22,499 bases of DNA from Plantago elongata (lineage: Eukaryota > Streptophyta > Magnoliopsida > Lamiales > Plantaginaceae). Positions within the stretch are counted from its first letter, which is position 1. The number at the start of each line of letters is the position of its first letter. The stretch is from NCBI GenBank assembly GCA_036897095.1, contig JAYMSP010002785.1:1-22499 (forward strand). Reading direction: 5' to 3'. Below are positions 9,319-20,085 of the stretch, piece after piece. The notes under the pieces are model-generated. The model was not told where the DNA came from and ran no database searches. It saw only the letters and a program-made list of their open reading frames with translations. The translations under genes and the position numbers were made by a program.

Positions 9319-12300
9319 GAGATTTCCTCTGAGGCCAGGAAAGGGTAGCTGTGGCACTAGGTGCATTGTGAAGGCAAATCACTTTTTCGCTGAGCTTCCA
9401 GACAAAGACCTACACCAGTATGATGTGAGTTCTCTCCATTACATAATCCTGGCTTACTTGTTTCTGCAGTGAATTCCCAAAATTGAAGTTTGTTTCTTTT
9501 GGCAACAGGTTTCAATCACTCCTGAAGTCACATCCCGTGGTGTGAATCGTGCTGTCATGGCACATTTAGTGAAGCTATACAGAGAATCTCATCTTGGAAA
9601 AAGGCTCCCTGCCTATGATGGAAGAAAGAGTTTGTACACAGCTGGGCCATTACCTTTTGCATCAAAGGAGTTTAAAATTACTCTAACTGATGAAGAAGAC
9701 GGTTCTGGCAGTGCCAGGTTTTGTTCAATACCTTCTCGAAGTGTTGATGATTGATCTCTTACTACATACTTTCCAAGAACGCCAACATAAACTTACCTTT
9801 TTTTATGTAATGTTTTGCAGGCGAGAGAGGGATTTCAAGGTGGTCATCAAGTTTGCTGCACGTGCTGATTTGCATCACTTGGGTATGTTTTTACAAGGGA
9901 GACAAGCTGATGCTCCACAAGAAGCTTTGCAAGTTCTGGACATTGTTCTGCGTGAGCTACCTACATCCAGGTATGTTGGGAACCTGTGGTCGCCCACTTT
10001 ATTATTGTTACTATTCACTGCTCCCTCTGACTCGCTTTTAAAATACTCACTTTTCTTTTTTGGACGTCCATTAGTAAATACTAGGAATTCCTGCAATGGC
10101 AAAAGTACTACCCTGCATATCACTCATCTTTCAACTTTATTCTTTCTTTCTCATACTTCCACTTTATATTCATTTATTTCTCCTCCTTTAATACAATGTA
10201 CAAAATTTCTCCTTTATCTGTTTTATCATTATTTATATATTCATATTCCTTAAAACACACCCAAAAAGTTACTGGTATTGAATAACTGGATAGAGAAAGT
10301 AATTTTTACTACTATTCTTGGTACTTACTTTATTTTTTTATTTCAGGTACTGTCCAGTTGGCCGCTCTTTCTATTCTCCTGATTTAGGTAGAAGGGAGCC
10401 TCTTGGGGAAGGTCTGGAAAGTTGGCGTGGTTTCTACCAAAGCATACGCCCCACTCAAATGGGATTATCTCTGAATATAGGTGAGTATGCTTTGCCTTTC
10501 TTAATCTTATTTTGCGATCTGACTTCCATGTTTGGTGTGTATTCTTATTGTTACACAATGGGACTTCAGTATTCTATTTTCTCAAAAATGATCTCTATCG
10601 TTTTTGTTTTGTCTGAGCAGATATGTCATCAACTGCTTTCATTGAGCCAATCCCAGTAATTGATTTTGTCACCCGGTTGCTCAATAGGGATGTCTCATCC
10701 AGACCGTTGTCTGATGCTGACCGTGTGAAGGTGAAACTTATACTTGTTTGCTATCCACTTTGAATTTCCTTTTACTTATAAACTATGTCTTTGTTGTATT
10801 CATGCATTTACTTTTTGTCTTTCCGTTCTATTGGGCATTGGCTTACTCTAATTGTCTTGGAACAAACTAATTTATTAGAAACTAGGAAGTTTAGCAGCAA
10901 CTTTTTGAGTAGTGCATTTGATATGTTGTGCTTGATTATTTTTACCACCTGGTGCACTATCATTATAATATAATATGCTTTTACCAATTACCGTACTCCC
11001 CTCTCTGTTTTGCTTGCTTGTTTAAGTTATGTCGTCAAGGCACACTGGGCATCGGCTCAAGTCTCATGCATATTTGATGGGGACCTTTGCATTCCTTTGT
11101 CCAGTTCTTTTAACATCCTCTGAATCACCGCAGATTAAGAAAGCACTGAGAGGAATAAAAGTGGAGGTTACACATCGAGGTAACATGCGCAGGAAATACC
11201 GCATCTCTGGTTTGACTTCACAAGCAACACGAGAACTAGCGTATGGCCCATGCCCTTCTATTTTTGTGACCATATATGTATGAATTGTGTGTAATCATTC
11301 TCTGAATTGATTTACTATTTTAAGATTTCCGGTGGATGAGAGGGGCACAATGAAATCCGTTGTTGAATACTTCCAAGAAACATACGGATTTGTGATTCAG
11401 CACACTCAATGGCCTTGTCTTCAGGTTGGAAGCACCCAAAGGGTTAACTATTTACCAATGGAGGTTTGTCTGCACACTCAATCAAAAGAACATTTCATGC
11501 AAATATGCCGATTTTTAAGCAAATGTTTTGTGCATACTTCAGGTGTGCAAGATTGTTGAGGGACAGCGATATTCAAAGCGATTGAATGAGCGACAAATTA
11601 CTGCACTTCTTAAAGTCACGTGCCAGAGGCCCCAGGAAAGGGAGCGGGACATACTTGAGGTTGGTTATATGCAAAAGCTCGTAATAAAATTGTTTTTAGT
11701 TGTTCCTCATTTTTAAAGGTTACGTTTTGCCATTTTTGGTGTGTTTTTTTAAAGTTTCAATGATTTCTTTTTTGGAAAGCCATAGTCTCCACTATCCAAT
11801 TATTAATTTTTTATAACTCTTTCCTACTTTATAAATCCTGTCACTTAATTTCTAGTCTCTCTCTTACTTACAATCACTACTTACTATTTTATATTATAGA
11901 ATTTCTTAAAATTTATACAAAACCAAAAGGTAATTCTTGTTAAGGAACCGAAGGAGTATTAGATTACCAAAAGAAGTCATTATTTTAGGCCTACTCAATC
12001 TTGCAATTTATCTGTGTAGGAACCTAATAGTTCATCTGTGGTTTCTTGTTATTGTCTTACAAACATCACTTCAATCGTCTGTAACTCTCTTTTGTTCTTT
12101 TCTCAGACTGTACGTCATAATGCATATGACCGAGACCCTTATGCCAAAGAATTTGGAATTAAAATCAGTGATAAGCTGGCTCAGGTTGAGGCTCGCGTTC
12201 TGCCACCTCCATGGGTAAGCTAGATCTATATTGTGACGCTTATGGGAAATATTTGCCAGTTCTATTTATATTTTCTGTAACCTACAGCTCAAATATCATG

Positions 12301-15300
12301 ATTCCGGCCGGGAGAAGGACTGTCTTCCTCAAGTTGGGCAATGGAATATGATGAACAAGGTAAAACCCATCTAAAATTGAATTTACGTAGCCAAGTGCCT
12401 GAGCAAAGATGTCCTCTTTTCCAGTCCTTCCATTGGTCAGTGGAACATGAATTAGAATATCTTGCTAAAACAGATTGAGATGATGGGTATGTATATATGT
12501 GGGTATATAGATTCAAAGCTCATCTAATTGATTGCGATCGTGCAGCGAATGGTTAATGGAGGAACAGTGAACAGCTGGATATGCATTAACTTTGCGCGCA
12601 ATATTCAAGACAGTGGGGCTCATAGTTTCTGTCATGAGCTTGCTCAGATGTGCAATACTTCTGGCATGGTAGATGTGGACTCTACTTTAAAATAAATATA
12701 TTTAAGTCACTATATATGCCCCCGAGGACCTTACTTTGTGGAGTCTGTTCTGACATGGTTATTGTTTCTGCGTAGGCTTTCAATCCTCAACCTGTACTGC
12801 CGGTAATGAGTGGTCGCCCAGATCAGGTTGAAAGAGTTTTAAAAGCCAGGTTTCATGATGCCATGGCTAAACTGCAACCCCAGAAGAAAGAGCTTGACTT
12901 CTTAATTGTTATACTACCAGACAATAATGGCTCTCTTTATGGTAAGTGGCCAGAAAATTCCTATTGCATTTCCTCTACTGCGATCATTGTAGTGTACATC
13001 TACAACTTTGGTTGATATACATCTGATGTTTTTTATCAGGTGACCTGAAACGGATCTGTGAAACGGATCTCGGCATTGTTTCACAATGTTGTCTGGCAAA
13101 ACATGTTTACAAGATGAGCAAGCAGTATCTTGCCAATGTTGCTCTGAAGATCAATGTGAAAGTCGGGGGGAGGAACACAGTGCTTGTTGACGCACTCTCC
13201 AGGCGTATTCCCCTTGTCAGTGACCGGCCAACTATAATATTTGGAGCTGATGTTACACATCCCCAGCCTGGAGAAGATTCTAGCCCATCCATTGCTGCTG
13301 TAGGACATTCATGCAGCTTGATGTCTGATGCATTAAATTTATGTTCTTCGTCTTTCAAGCGAAGCTAATTATGCAGGCTGGATTTCGTTTCAGGTGGTTG
13401 CGTCCCAGGACTGGCCAGAAGTCACTAAATATGCTGGATTAGTTTGTGCTCAAGCTCATAGACAGGAACTCATTCAAGACTTGTATAAAACCTGGCAGGA
13501 TCCTGTCAAGGGGACTATGCATGGTGGAATGATCAAGTAGGATCTCTTATATAATTTGCTGTCTCCTGTAGTTAGCTGTTTACTTGAACTGTTTTTAGTT
13601 TCAATCTTGTAACACAGTAACTAGCATTCTGTTTTTATAATATACGTGGAATGATCAAGTAGGATCTCTTATATAATTTGCTGTCTCCTATAGTTAGCTG
13701 TTTACTTAAGTGTTTGTAGTTTCAATCTTGTCACACAGTTGCTAACATTCATTGTTTATATAATGTAGGGAACTGCTTATATCATTCCGCCGATCAACTG
13801 GACAGAAACCACAGAGGATTATTTTCTACAGGTAATGTTATAATTTTTTCTGCTATTCACTAGTTGTCTTCCTTTCCTCTTTTATTTCTAACATTTTCAT
13901 GTTGTATATGTATTCAGGGATGGTGTCAGTGAGGGCCAGTTTTATCAAGTTCTGCTTTATGAACTTGATGCTATACGCAAGGTAAATTTTCTTCTGGAAT
14001 GTTGGTATTTTTCCAAAAATAATGTGTATTACTTGATAGCACTTGTTCTAATATCTTCTATTATGTAATGACGCATCTTGTCACGTATCATCTAGGCATG
14101 TGCATCTTTGGAACCAAATTATCAGCCCACGGTGACCTTTGTTGTAGTTCAGAAACGCCATCATACAAGGCTGTTTGCCGATAATCACCGTGATAGACGT
14201 GCAGTTGACAGAAGTGGAAACATCTTACCTGGTAGGAAGGTTAAACATATTCCTGGCTTTAATCTTCTTAGTTGAGTTCTAAAAACTTTAAACTCTTTTT
14301 GCATGTCTGGATTGCAGGAACCGTTGTTGATTCTAAGATATGCCATCCCACCGAGTTTGACTTCTATCTTTGCAGTCATGCTGGGATACAGGTATCCCCT
14401 CTGCCTGAGTTAGACTGGAACTATTTACACTCCTGACTCGATGGATTTTCGACTTTCTTACATTTGTATTGTTGTTCTAATAACAGGGTACTAGCCGTCC
14501 AGCTCATTACCATGTTCTGTGGGATGAAAACAAATTTACTGCCGATGCTCTTCAAAGTCTAACTAATAATCTTTGCTACACGTGAGTACCTTATCTGCTA
14601 ACATCCCTGTTCATTTAATTGTCTATAGATGGTAACCAGTTTTTATTTTCTCAGGTACGCACGGTGCACCCGTTCGGTCTCCATCGGTATGTATATTTAT
14701 CTTTATGGTTTTAAAATTAAAGTATTCATGTGTAGCTGCCCTGTGGACTAGCCTGATTGCTGGGAACCGTTTTCAATAATTCAAATATACGTATAAACTA
14801 AATAGTTTCGATGTGATAGGGATATACTCCCTCTATCCCCGACTCAACTCCCCGTTGGTCCGGGCACAAGTTTTAAGAAAGTAATAGTTATGTGGGGGAG
14901 ATGAGAATAAAGTAGGAGATGGTGTGAATAGATATGAAAGATGGTGAATAAGGTAGGAGAGATAGTATTATTATAACGATAACCAAATTAAGAATGTGAA
15001 GTTAAGTTTGGGACGGATGAAAACGGAAAGTTGAATTCGGAACAGATGGAGTTTATTACTGGCAGGGCTGTTATGCGTGTAAGGCATTGTGTGTGTGTGG
15101 GTGGTAGCATTTTATATGTATGAACGGAAGTGTATTAACGAAACTATAGTCACATCATTTTGGTGAGAGAATGGGAGGGAAAATTCGGCAGAATCAGAAT
15201 GAGATGATAGCAAATGCTTAATTAGAGCAATTATTGAATATTAGTAGTAGTACGAGAGTTTCATCTAGAATGAAAACAAATGGTTCTTTTGTTAATACTA

Positions 15301-15898
15301 GAAATATGAAACGAATTTTGTTGTTGCGTATGTAAAGTACTTTTGAGCCATCTTCTTGTTTGATCAACATCTGCAATAGTGAATTCGATTCACTAAGAAA
15401 AGTGGCGGCTTTCTTTTTTGGGAAGTCTAGTAGGGAAAAATGGCTTTCCATGTGCATCAACTTCTATTTAGTTCACTCATTCTTCATCATACTTTATACA
15501 TTCTATTATGCTTTATTCATACATACTCTTTTCTTTCTTTATTCATACTTCCGGGGTTCCGGCTGTTTATTAAATCATTTCATCCCAGCATCAAATTTGA
15601 CAAACTATGTGCATCTGGTTTAAAATGAGTAGGGTTCATTCAAGTATGCTGAATCCATTGTTCTGTCTGACAAGATTCTTTTTGTCATCTTCTCTCAGTG
15701 CCGCCTGCATACTATGCACATCTAGCTGCATTCCGGGCTCGTTTCTACATGGAACCTGATAATTCTGACAGTGGCTCAATGACTAGTGATGCCCGTGGTG
15801 GAGGTATGCGGAACACGAGGTTTACTGGGGCCGCCTCTTCTGTGAGGGAACTCCCTCAGCTAAAGGAGAATGTGAAGAGGGTCATGTTTTACTGTTGA
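8714..15898 (+). CDS. AGO1: ARGONAUTE1, miRNA/siRNA-guided RNA slicer (21 coding exons)
   Basis: This protein loads microRNAs and siRNAs with a 5' U and cleaves or represses matching RNAs in RISC, in cytoplasm and nucleus. Exons (all GT-AG, each checked for frame): 8714-9424, 9509-9717, 9821-9970, 10347-10480, 10621-10730, 11134-11240, 11325-11463, 11543-11659, 12107-12214, 12288-12359, 12546-12668, 12776-12941, 13040-13299, 13394-13536, 13769-13831, 13918-13981, 14096-14231, 14318-14391, 14487-14581, 14655-14686, 15699-15898. They sum to 3,213 nt, 1,070 residues, close to Arabidopsis AGO1 (1,048). The start [10 protein letters not shown] matches plant AGO1 proteins, and an upstream in-frame ATG at 8693 is intronic. 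The end VKRVMFYC is the AGO1 signature. The slicer residues are Asp786, Glu827, Asp872 and His1012, each offset by exactly 24 from Arabidopsis D762, E803, D848 and H988. The gene appears fully functional. AGO10 is excluded by the long Gln/Gly-rich N-terminus and the miR168 site. Confidence 0.97.
9108..9128 (+). promoter_or_regulatory. miR168 target site in AGO1 mRNA
   Basis: These 21 bases pair with the conserved plant miR168. Pairing is perfect at miRNA positions 1-7 and 9-18, with a mismatch at position 8, a G:U pair at 19 and mismatches at 20-21. Cleavage would fall between 9118 and 9119. The site encodes GSDLQQA (residues 132-138), in the same place as in Arabidopsis. miR168 cleavage keeps AGO1 in balance with its own product. 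The comparison uses the conserved miR168 sequence from memory, since this plant's own miR168 is not in the window. Confidence 0.9.
9319..11659 (+). other. AGO1: AGO1 N, linker-1 and PAZ domain exons (1-8)
   Basis: The N domain starts near residue 203 (RFPLRPGKG) and runs through the [18 protein letters not shown] block. The DUF1785/L1 part includes [20 protein letters not shown] in exon 4. PAZ is encoded from exon 5 ([18 protein letters not shown], about residue 405) to exon 8 ([18 protein letters not shown]). PAZ holds the guide RNA 3' end; the conserved YFQETYG and LPCLQVG-like segments (here WPCLQVG) are present. One detail differs from Arabidopsis: SRYCPVG has Cys where Arabidopsis has Ile. 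Confidence 0.85.
9971..10346 (+). other. AGO1 intron 3 with probable Stowaway-like MITE remnant
   Basis: From about 10018 the intron reads TGCTCCCTCTGACTCG, like the CTCCCTCYG end of Stowaway-type MITEs. It continues in a pyrimidine-rich block and may close at TAGAGAAAGTA (10291-10301). The inverted repeats are weak, so the element is old or mis-bounded. The intron is otherwise plain. Confidence 0.4.
11660..12106 (+). other. AGO1 intron 8 with degenerate Stowaway-like MITE (about 11750-11958)
   Basis: The intron is 447 bp. In reverse orientation it reads TACTCCTTCGGTTCCTTAA and so on, then a TTTTAAGAAAT phrase, AGTAAGAGAGAGA, and GGCTTTCCAAAAAAGAAAT. This order is shared by an abundant family of plant Stowaway-like MITEs. 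The far inverted repeat (near 11750) has mostly decayed. The insertion is probably in the minus orientation and spans about 209 bp. Confidence 0.5.
12107..12941 (+). other. AGO1: AGO1 linker-2 and MID domain exons (9-12)
   Basis: The linker segment [14 protein letters not shown] leads to the MID domain, which binds the guide 5' phosphate. The nucleotide-specificity loop [10 protein letters not shown] straddles exons 12 and 13. It matches the loop of Arabidopsis AGO1 that favours 5' U, so the same preference is inferred. Tyr in SLYGD, Lys in DLKR, Gln in VSQCC and Lys in ALKIN supply the usual Y-K-Q-K phosphate contacts (the last three in exon 13). Confidence 0.85.
13524..13768 (+). repeat. 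122-bp tandem duplication across exon 14 / intron 14
   Basis: Copy 1 (13524-13645) begins inside exon 14 at GTGGAATGATCAA and includes the donor GTAGGATCTC. Copy 2 (13646-13768) starts with the same 44 bases, apart from one change at the end, and continues with about 85-90% identity. It ends with the acceptor ATAATGTAG at 13760-13768, where copy 1 has ATAATATAC. The functional intron (13537-13768) is therefore made of two copies of one unit, with a second, unused donor at 13659-13660. Confidence 0.93.
14687..15698 (+). other. AGO1 intron 20, 1,012 bp, longest internal intron
   Basis: The intron has a strong donor (ATCG|GTATGT) and acceptor (TTCTCTCAG|TGCC). It contains a Stowaway-like MITE (14825-15053). 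The rest is AT-rich with no gene. Short open frames at 15218-15628 are chance. Confidence 0.85.
14825..15053. mobile_element. Stowaway-like MITE in AGO1 intron 20
   Basis: One end reads TACTCCCTCTATCCCCGACTC and the other, in reverse, AACTCCATCTGTTCC, matching the CTCCCTCYGTCCC terminal repeat of Stowaway-type (Tc1/mariner) MITEs. A TTTTAAGAAAG phrase lies just inside. The outer TA target dinucleotide is seen on the left only. There is no coding capacity. It is degenerate and probably old. Confidence 0.7.
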
Positions 15899-16050
15899 AG
15901 AGTGTTGACAATAAAATGTAATCATGATATCTGTGTGTTGCCTAGGTTAATTATGCTTATTATCTCCATGTTTTTTGTCTCAGAATGGAAATTGCCACAA
16001 GCAAAAATAATTTCTACCTTTTTATTTTGAACTAAATAATGTATGGATTT
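15899..16050 (+). other. AGO1: AGO1 3' UTR (approximate)
   Basis: An AATAAA signal lies only 12 bases after the stop (15910-15915) and is followed by TGTAA. A later ACTAAATAATGTATGG block near 16030 is another possible cleavage region. The true end is not visible; plant signals are loose. Confidence 0.5.
15910..15915 (+). terminator. Candidate AATAAA poly(A) signal
   Basis: Exact AATAAA, close to the stop. Its closeness means either a very short 3' UTR or use of a later site. Confidence 0.45.
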
Positions 16051-16401
16051 TTATGGCTACTTGCGCAACTTGAAAGTTAATACTACTAGCTTTCTCAGTC
16101 CATATCATGACTTGATGGAGTAATTTTGTCCGTTTAGACTACGATTGACCTCAGATAACTGTTTAGTTTTGACTTTTTTGTAGTTAATAATTTTTCATTA
16201 AATTTCAAATTAGGCCTCTTATAAATTTTGTTTACTCGAACTTTGATATTTTAACATTTGTATACCCGTTGAGTGATCTACATAATGTCCTAACTCAAAT
16301 ATGTTCCCTATGCTTTGAACCGAACTTTTCATTTGTCGTGTTTTTATTTTGAAAACTAATACTTTATTCACAACCTCTCAGGCTTTATCCACACTAAATC
16401 A
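16051..16401. other. AT-rich intergenic DNA after AGO1, no gene seen
   Basis: No open frame or RNA gene was recognised. Text such as TTTCTCAGTCCATATCATGACTTG has no clear identity. Confidence 0.6.
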
Positions 16402-16657
16402 TACTTCCTTCGTTTCGTCTTAAATTTTCCAAATATTTTTTAGTTCAAAAAAATAAGATAACAATACTTTTTCATAAAATAATAAGACAAGATTACTTTT
16501 GTTTATAATTGAGTGGTGTGAGATGTAATTTTAATCTATTGTCTGAATATTTCAATGTTAAAGTTGGGCTAAAAATGGATATTAAATGAAAATGAGAAAC
16601 TTTAATCTAGACACAAAATTGACAAAGTGGGAAGTTTAGGACGAGACGGAGGAAGTA
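16402..16657 (+). mobile_element. Stowaway-like MITE, family A, copy 1
   Basis: Terminal inverted repeats TACTTCCTTCGTTTCGTCTTAA (16402 on) and, in reverse from 16657, TACTTCCTCCGTCTCGTCCTAA agree at most positions, with TA at both outer ends. It is 256 bp long with no coding capacity. The inside matches, in reverse orientation, the element at 18219-18466. Confidence 0.88.
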
Positions 16658-17317
16658 TTTTATTTATCACATTTCTTACTTTATTTATTATCTTTCATAC
16701 TTTATCAACTTTATCTGAACTTTATATCTGGATTAATTAGAAGTTGATTCCATAATAGAGGTCCGAGGAAGTATATGTAAAAAGATGCTCAGGTGGAACT
16801 CAAACTTGTTTGTAAAATTGAATTTTACTCCAAAGTAATTGAGTCTCGTATACCGTTTGAAATATATGACTTGAAGTTTGTAGCTTTAACGTTTGCATTT
16901 TGTGGAGTGAACTACTTCATTTGTAGTAAAAGTGGTCAATTAAGTTAAACAAAAATACACATGTCGAACCCAATTTGTCCGTGATCTATAATTTCACTTG
17001 AATGCAATTAGACCCTGCTTCATATATCATTTGAAATTTGTTAGCAATATGTTTGTTAGTATCTTTTGTTAAATTGGATATATTCGATACTTTACTCCAC
17101 AATGAAGCACCAGCTATAATATCACTTAACTAATTTAATGGTATGGATTAATATAAAAAAATGTTTGCATGCATATAATAAAGAGAATACGTTCGTCTAT
17201 AACTGAGGAGTGCTTTCTTATCCACTTATATCGGCTGAAGAAAGCAAACTCTCTACTTCAAATTTCTAAATATTTTCACTTGGATTAACTAACTCATTCA
17301 TTTGTAATCTTATATAA
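16658..17317. other. AT-rich intergenic DNA, no gene seen
   Basis: No open frame of interest. A 9-bp stem (TGCTTTCTT 17211-17219, AAGAAAGCA 17238-17246, 18-nt loop) was seen, with no sign of function. Confidence 0.6.
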
Positions 17318-17539
17318 TACTCCCTCCAATCTTTTTTAAAATTTGCGTCGGAAACTCTAACTGTAAATTACTTTCAAACTACATAATAAAAAAATATGAT
17401 ATATTATAAAACTAAACTAAGTATATTTTACTAATATAACTTTATTTTATACATTTTGCATGTAATTTGCGAGTAATTTACGGTTAAAGTTTCGACAAAA
17501 AAGTCTTCCTACAAAGTTTTTAAAAGACCAGAGGTAGTA
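17318..17539. mobile_element. Stowaway-like MITE, family B
   Basis: Inverted ends TACTCCCTCCAATCTTTTTTAAAA and, in reverse from 17539, TACTACCTCTGGTCTTTTAAAA are well matched, with TA at each end. It is 222 bp. The inside (AATTTGCG, AATTTACGGTTAAAGTTTC and the mirror phrases near the other end) shows that it folds back on itself for much of its length. Confidence 0.85.
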
Positions 17540-18218
17540 AGAGCTATTTTAGATGGACTTTTCTATTTTCACGTCGGTTTCGTACCTATCTATACGCAGG
17601 TCTTTGTTAGATAGATAATCACCATGTACGATCATATAAATTATATTATATTAATTATATTTTAATAGTTATATATGAATGTACAATTATATCCTTCCTT
17701 AAATTATTATATAAAATTCATTGGACCAAATTAATTTGAATAAAACTTCCCATCATATACCGTATATACCGTATGAACTCAGATTACGATTCTGCCATGA
17801 ACTTGTTCTTATTCAACACCGCGATATATCAAAACAAGAAAATAGCTTAACATTAATTAATCAAACATTAATGATGTTTGAAGAATTCAAGTGGAAGGAC
17901 AGTGCCTTTAATCACTTACAAATTATTGGGATTTGAAACCTTTCTCATATATACTAATTCTTCCCCAATCAAAATTGAAACGTAATTAAGATTTCATTAG
18001 ATAAATCTGGAGAAATTTGGTGTTACAAGGTGGAATCCATCATCCATGTCTAAACGTACAGAGATCGATTGTTAATGGTAAACTAGAATTTTTCTTTAAG
18101 CATCTAATTTTATGTTTTCATTAAAAATTTAATGATTTATTTAATGATAAAACAATATTAATTTTTTTATAATTAATTAATGTTACTTTTATAAATTTGA
18201 AATTGTTATTATATATTA
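17540..18218. other. AT-rich intergenic DNA, no gene seen
   Basis: A 71-codon open frame at 17721-17936 has no recognisable motif and no supporting context. No other feature was seen. Confidence 0.6.
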
Positions 18219-18466
18219 TACTTCCCTCCGTGCCGTTCTAAGCTTCTCATTTTTATTGTCCCGATTAAAGCTTCTCATTTTCATTTGTATTCTTTTTTAG
18301 CCCAACTTTAACATTAGAATATTCATACAATAGCTCAAAATTACATCTCATGCCACTCATTTATAAACAAAAGTACTCTTATTTTATAATTTTATGAAAA
18401 AGTACTCTTTGTCTTATTTTTTAAACCAAAAAAATATTTGAGAAGCTTAGGACGGAACGGTGAAAA
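18219..18466 (-). mobile_element. Stowaway-like MITE, family A, copy 2 (inverted)
   Basis: One end TACTTCCCTCCGTGCCGTTCTAA is followed by AGCTTCTCA; the other, in reverse, reads CACCGTTCCGTCCTAAGCTTCTCA but its outermost bases have decayed. The interior in reverse (TACTTTTTCATAAAATTATAA, TTTTGTTTATAAATGAGTGG, ATGTTAAAGTTGGGCTAAAAA) matches copy 1 at 16402-16657 almost base for base. About 248 bp. Confidence 0.86.
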
Positions 18467-20080
18467 TAATATCCAATGATAAGTAATTATATTATAAGGG
18501 TATTGTAGTTAATTTTTATTTTTAAGAGATTTTTTATTAAATAATTAATTATAATTTATTGTACTTGAGATTATAAAAGAAATTGACTTTGAACTGAAAT
18601 GAATGTATTGAGTTGAATTATATACCACATGACAAATATCTAATAAAGATGTACATATATATCGGTACGAGGCCGACTTAAAAATAATAAACCGCATCTT
18701 CATCTGGAAAAACTTCTCTTCTCACTTTAGTAATTAAAAATAAATGAGACTTTTGGGACATAAAATCACTCTTTACTACCAAAACCGAACGGTAGATACT
18801 TCCTATAAGCCACAAGCAATCAAATGGATTAGTTCTCTGTTGAGATTAAAAGCTTTCATAGTCTAACTAATCATAGACAAAATCTATCCATATCATCAAA
18901 GCGATAGATTAAAATTTAAAAGAATATGTGTAAAAATAATGTAAAATTTTTAAGCCTCAAAATAATAAATTTTTAATCATCCTTTTCATGTTTCATGTTG
19001 AACACATATTGATGTAATGATTCTTTCACGTTATACGGTAGCCAATTATATTAATAAACTATGGGTGTGAAAGTCTCCTAATTACAAGTTTTGTTTAAAT
19101 TAATATTGTTCTACAAAACTAAACATATTAATCAAGCCCGTTGTCCTCAACTTCTTATAATGTTCCCTACTTATATGGCACTAAATAATGATGTATGTTG
19201 TAACACTACTTTTCATCATACAACTAATTTTATTTGTTAGGATTTCATGTTAATAAGTTTTTCAAAATTAAATATGAACTGCACATGCATTATTTGTTTT
19301 CTATATATATATGTGTGTGTGTGTGAGAATAAGTTCATACTTATTCATACTGATCAACATGGTCGGCGTATCAATTCCATCCCACATAATTATATTTTCA
19401 CAAAACACATTCAAATTAATTAGGAAGCCTTCACATTTCTTAAATCATACAAAATTGACAACAATTTATTTAATTTATCTTCAAAGCTTAGTTACATTTT
19501 ATCAAATTAAAATCTTTAGTATATATGCAAACTCAAATTGTTACGACCAAACCAAATGTATATATACATCATAGTCCATATACATATTCATGTACTTCAC
19601 GAATTCATGCACTAACATTAAAAAGTAAATTTAATCTAATTTTGTAATAGTAGAGATTAGCTAGCAATGTTATATTATGACCAATGTGTCATACTCACGA
19701 TCGTAAACAGTTGTGGTCGTGAGCTGAAACAATTCAGATGACCACTGAATAAAAAATCATATATAGTGGATCATCCGACGACCATGAATAGTATTTTTTT
19801 AAATTAAAAAATTATATTTTTTAAAACATGTTTAACATATATATTATAAGAGCTTTTAGAAGTTAAAATTATTCAAATTGAATTTATAAATATATATTTT
19901 ATTACTATTGTAAGAGTCGTAAAATTTAAAATAATCGAAATATAGTCAAAGGTGGTCTATATTTATAATGAATTAAAATTTATGAAAATCAGTGTAACTT
20001 TTATATTTTATTAATTACAATTAAATGAAAATAAAAAAGTAAAGAAGAAGAAGATGTGGTCCAGCTTATATAGCCTGACC
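18467..20080. other. AT-rich intergenic DNA, no gene seen
   Basis: Composition is very AT-rich. A TA/TG microsatellite lies at 19302-19325. A 7-bp perfect stem CTCACGA/TCGTGAG (19694-19700, 19717-19723) is present. Open frames such as 19311-19574 arise from low-complexity DNA. Confidence 0.6.
19302..19325. repeat. (TA)n(TG)n microsatellite
   Basis: TATATATATA followed by TGTGTGTGTGTGTG, about 24 bases. Confidence 0.9.
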
Positions 20081-20085
20081 GTGTG

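Larger units (their letters stand above)
13040..15898 (+). other. AGO1: AGO1 PIWI (slicer) domain exons (13-21)
   Basis: This RNase H-fold nuclease domain carries the catalytic set: Asp in FGADVTHP (13249-13251, residue 786), the glutamate finger in HRQELIQD (13466-13468, residue 827), Asp in [11 protein letters not shown] (13919-13921, residue 872) and His in [11 protein letters not shown] (15719-15721, residue 1012). Exon 20 is a 32-nt microexon. The tail after the PIWI core is divergent ([22 protein letters not shown]) but closes with the invariant [12 protein letters not shown]. Confidence 0.92.

Noticed and set aside
11937..12218. 93-codon frame across intron 8 and exon 9
   Set aside because: It is out of frame with AGO1 exon 9 and spans the splice acceptor at 12106.
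17211..17246. 9-bp stem with 18-nt loop as a microRNA precursor
   Set aside because: The stem is far too short for a plant microRNA hairpin and does not extend.
17721..17936. 71-codon plus-strand frame in intergenic DNA
   Set aside because: It has no recognisable motif, no promoter and AT-rich codon use like the surrounding non-coding DNA.
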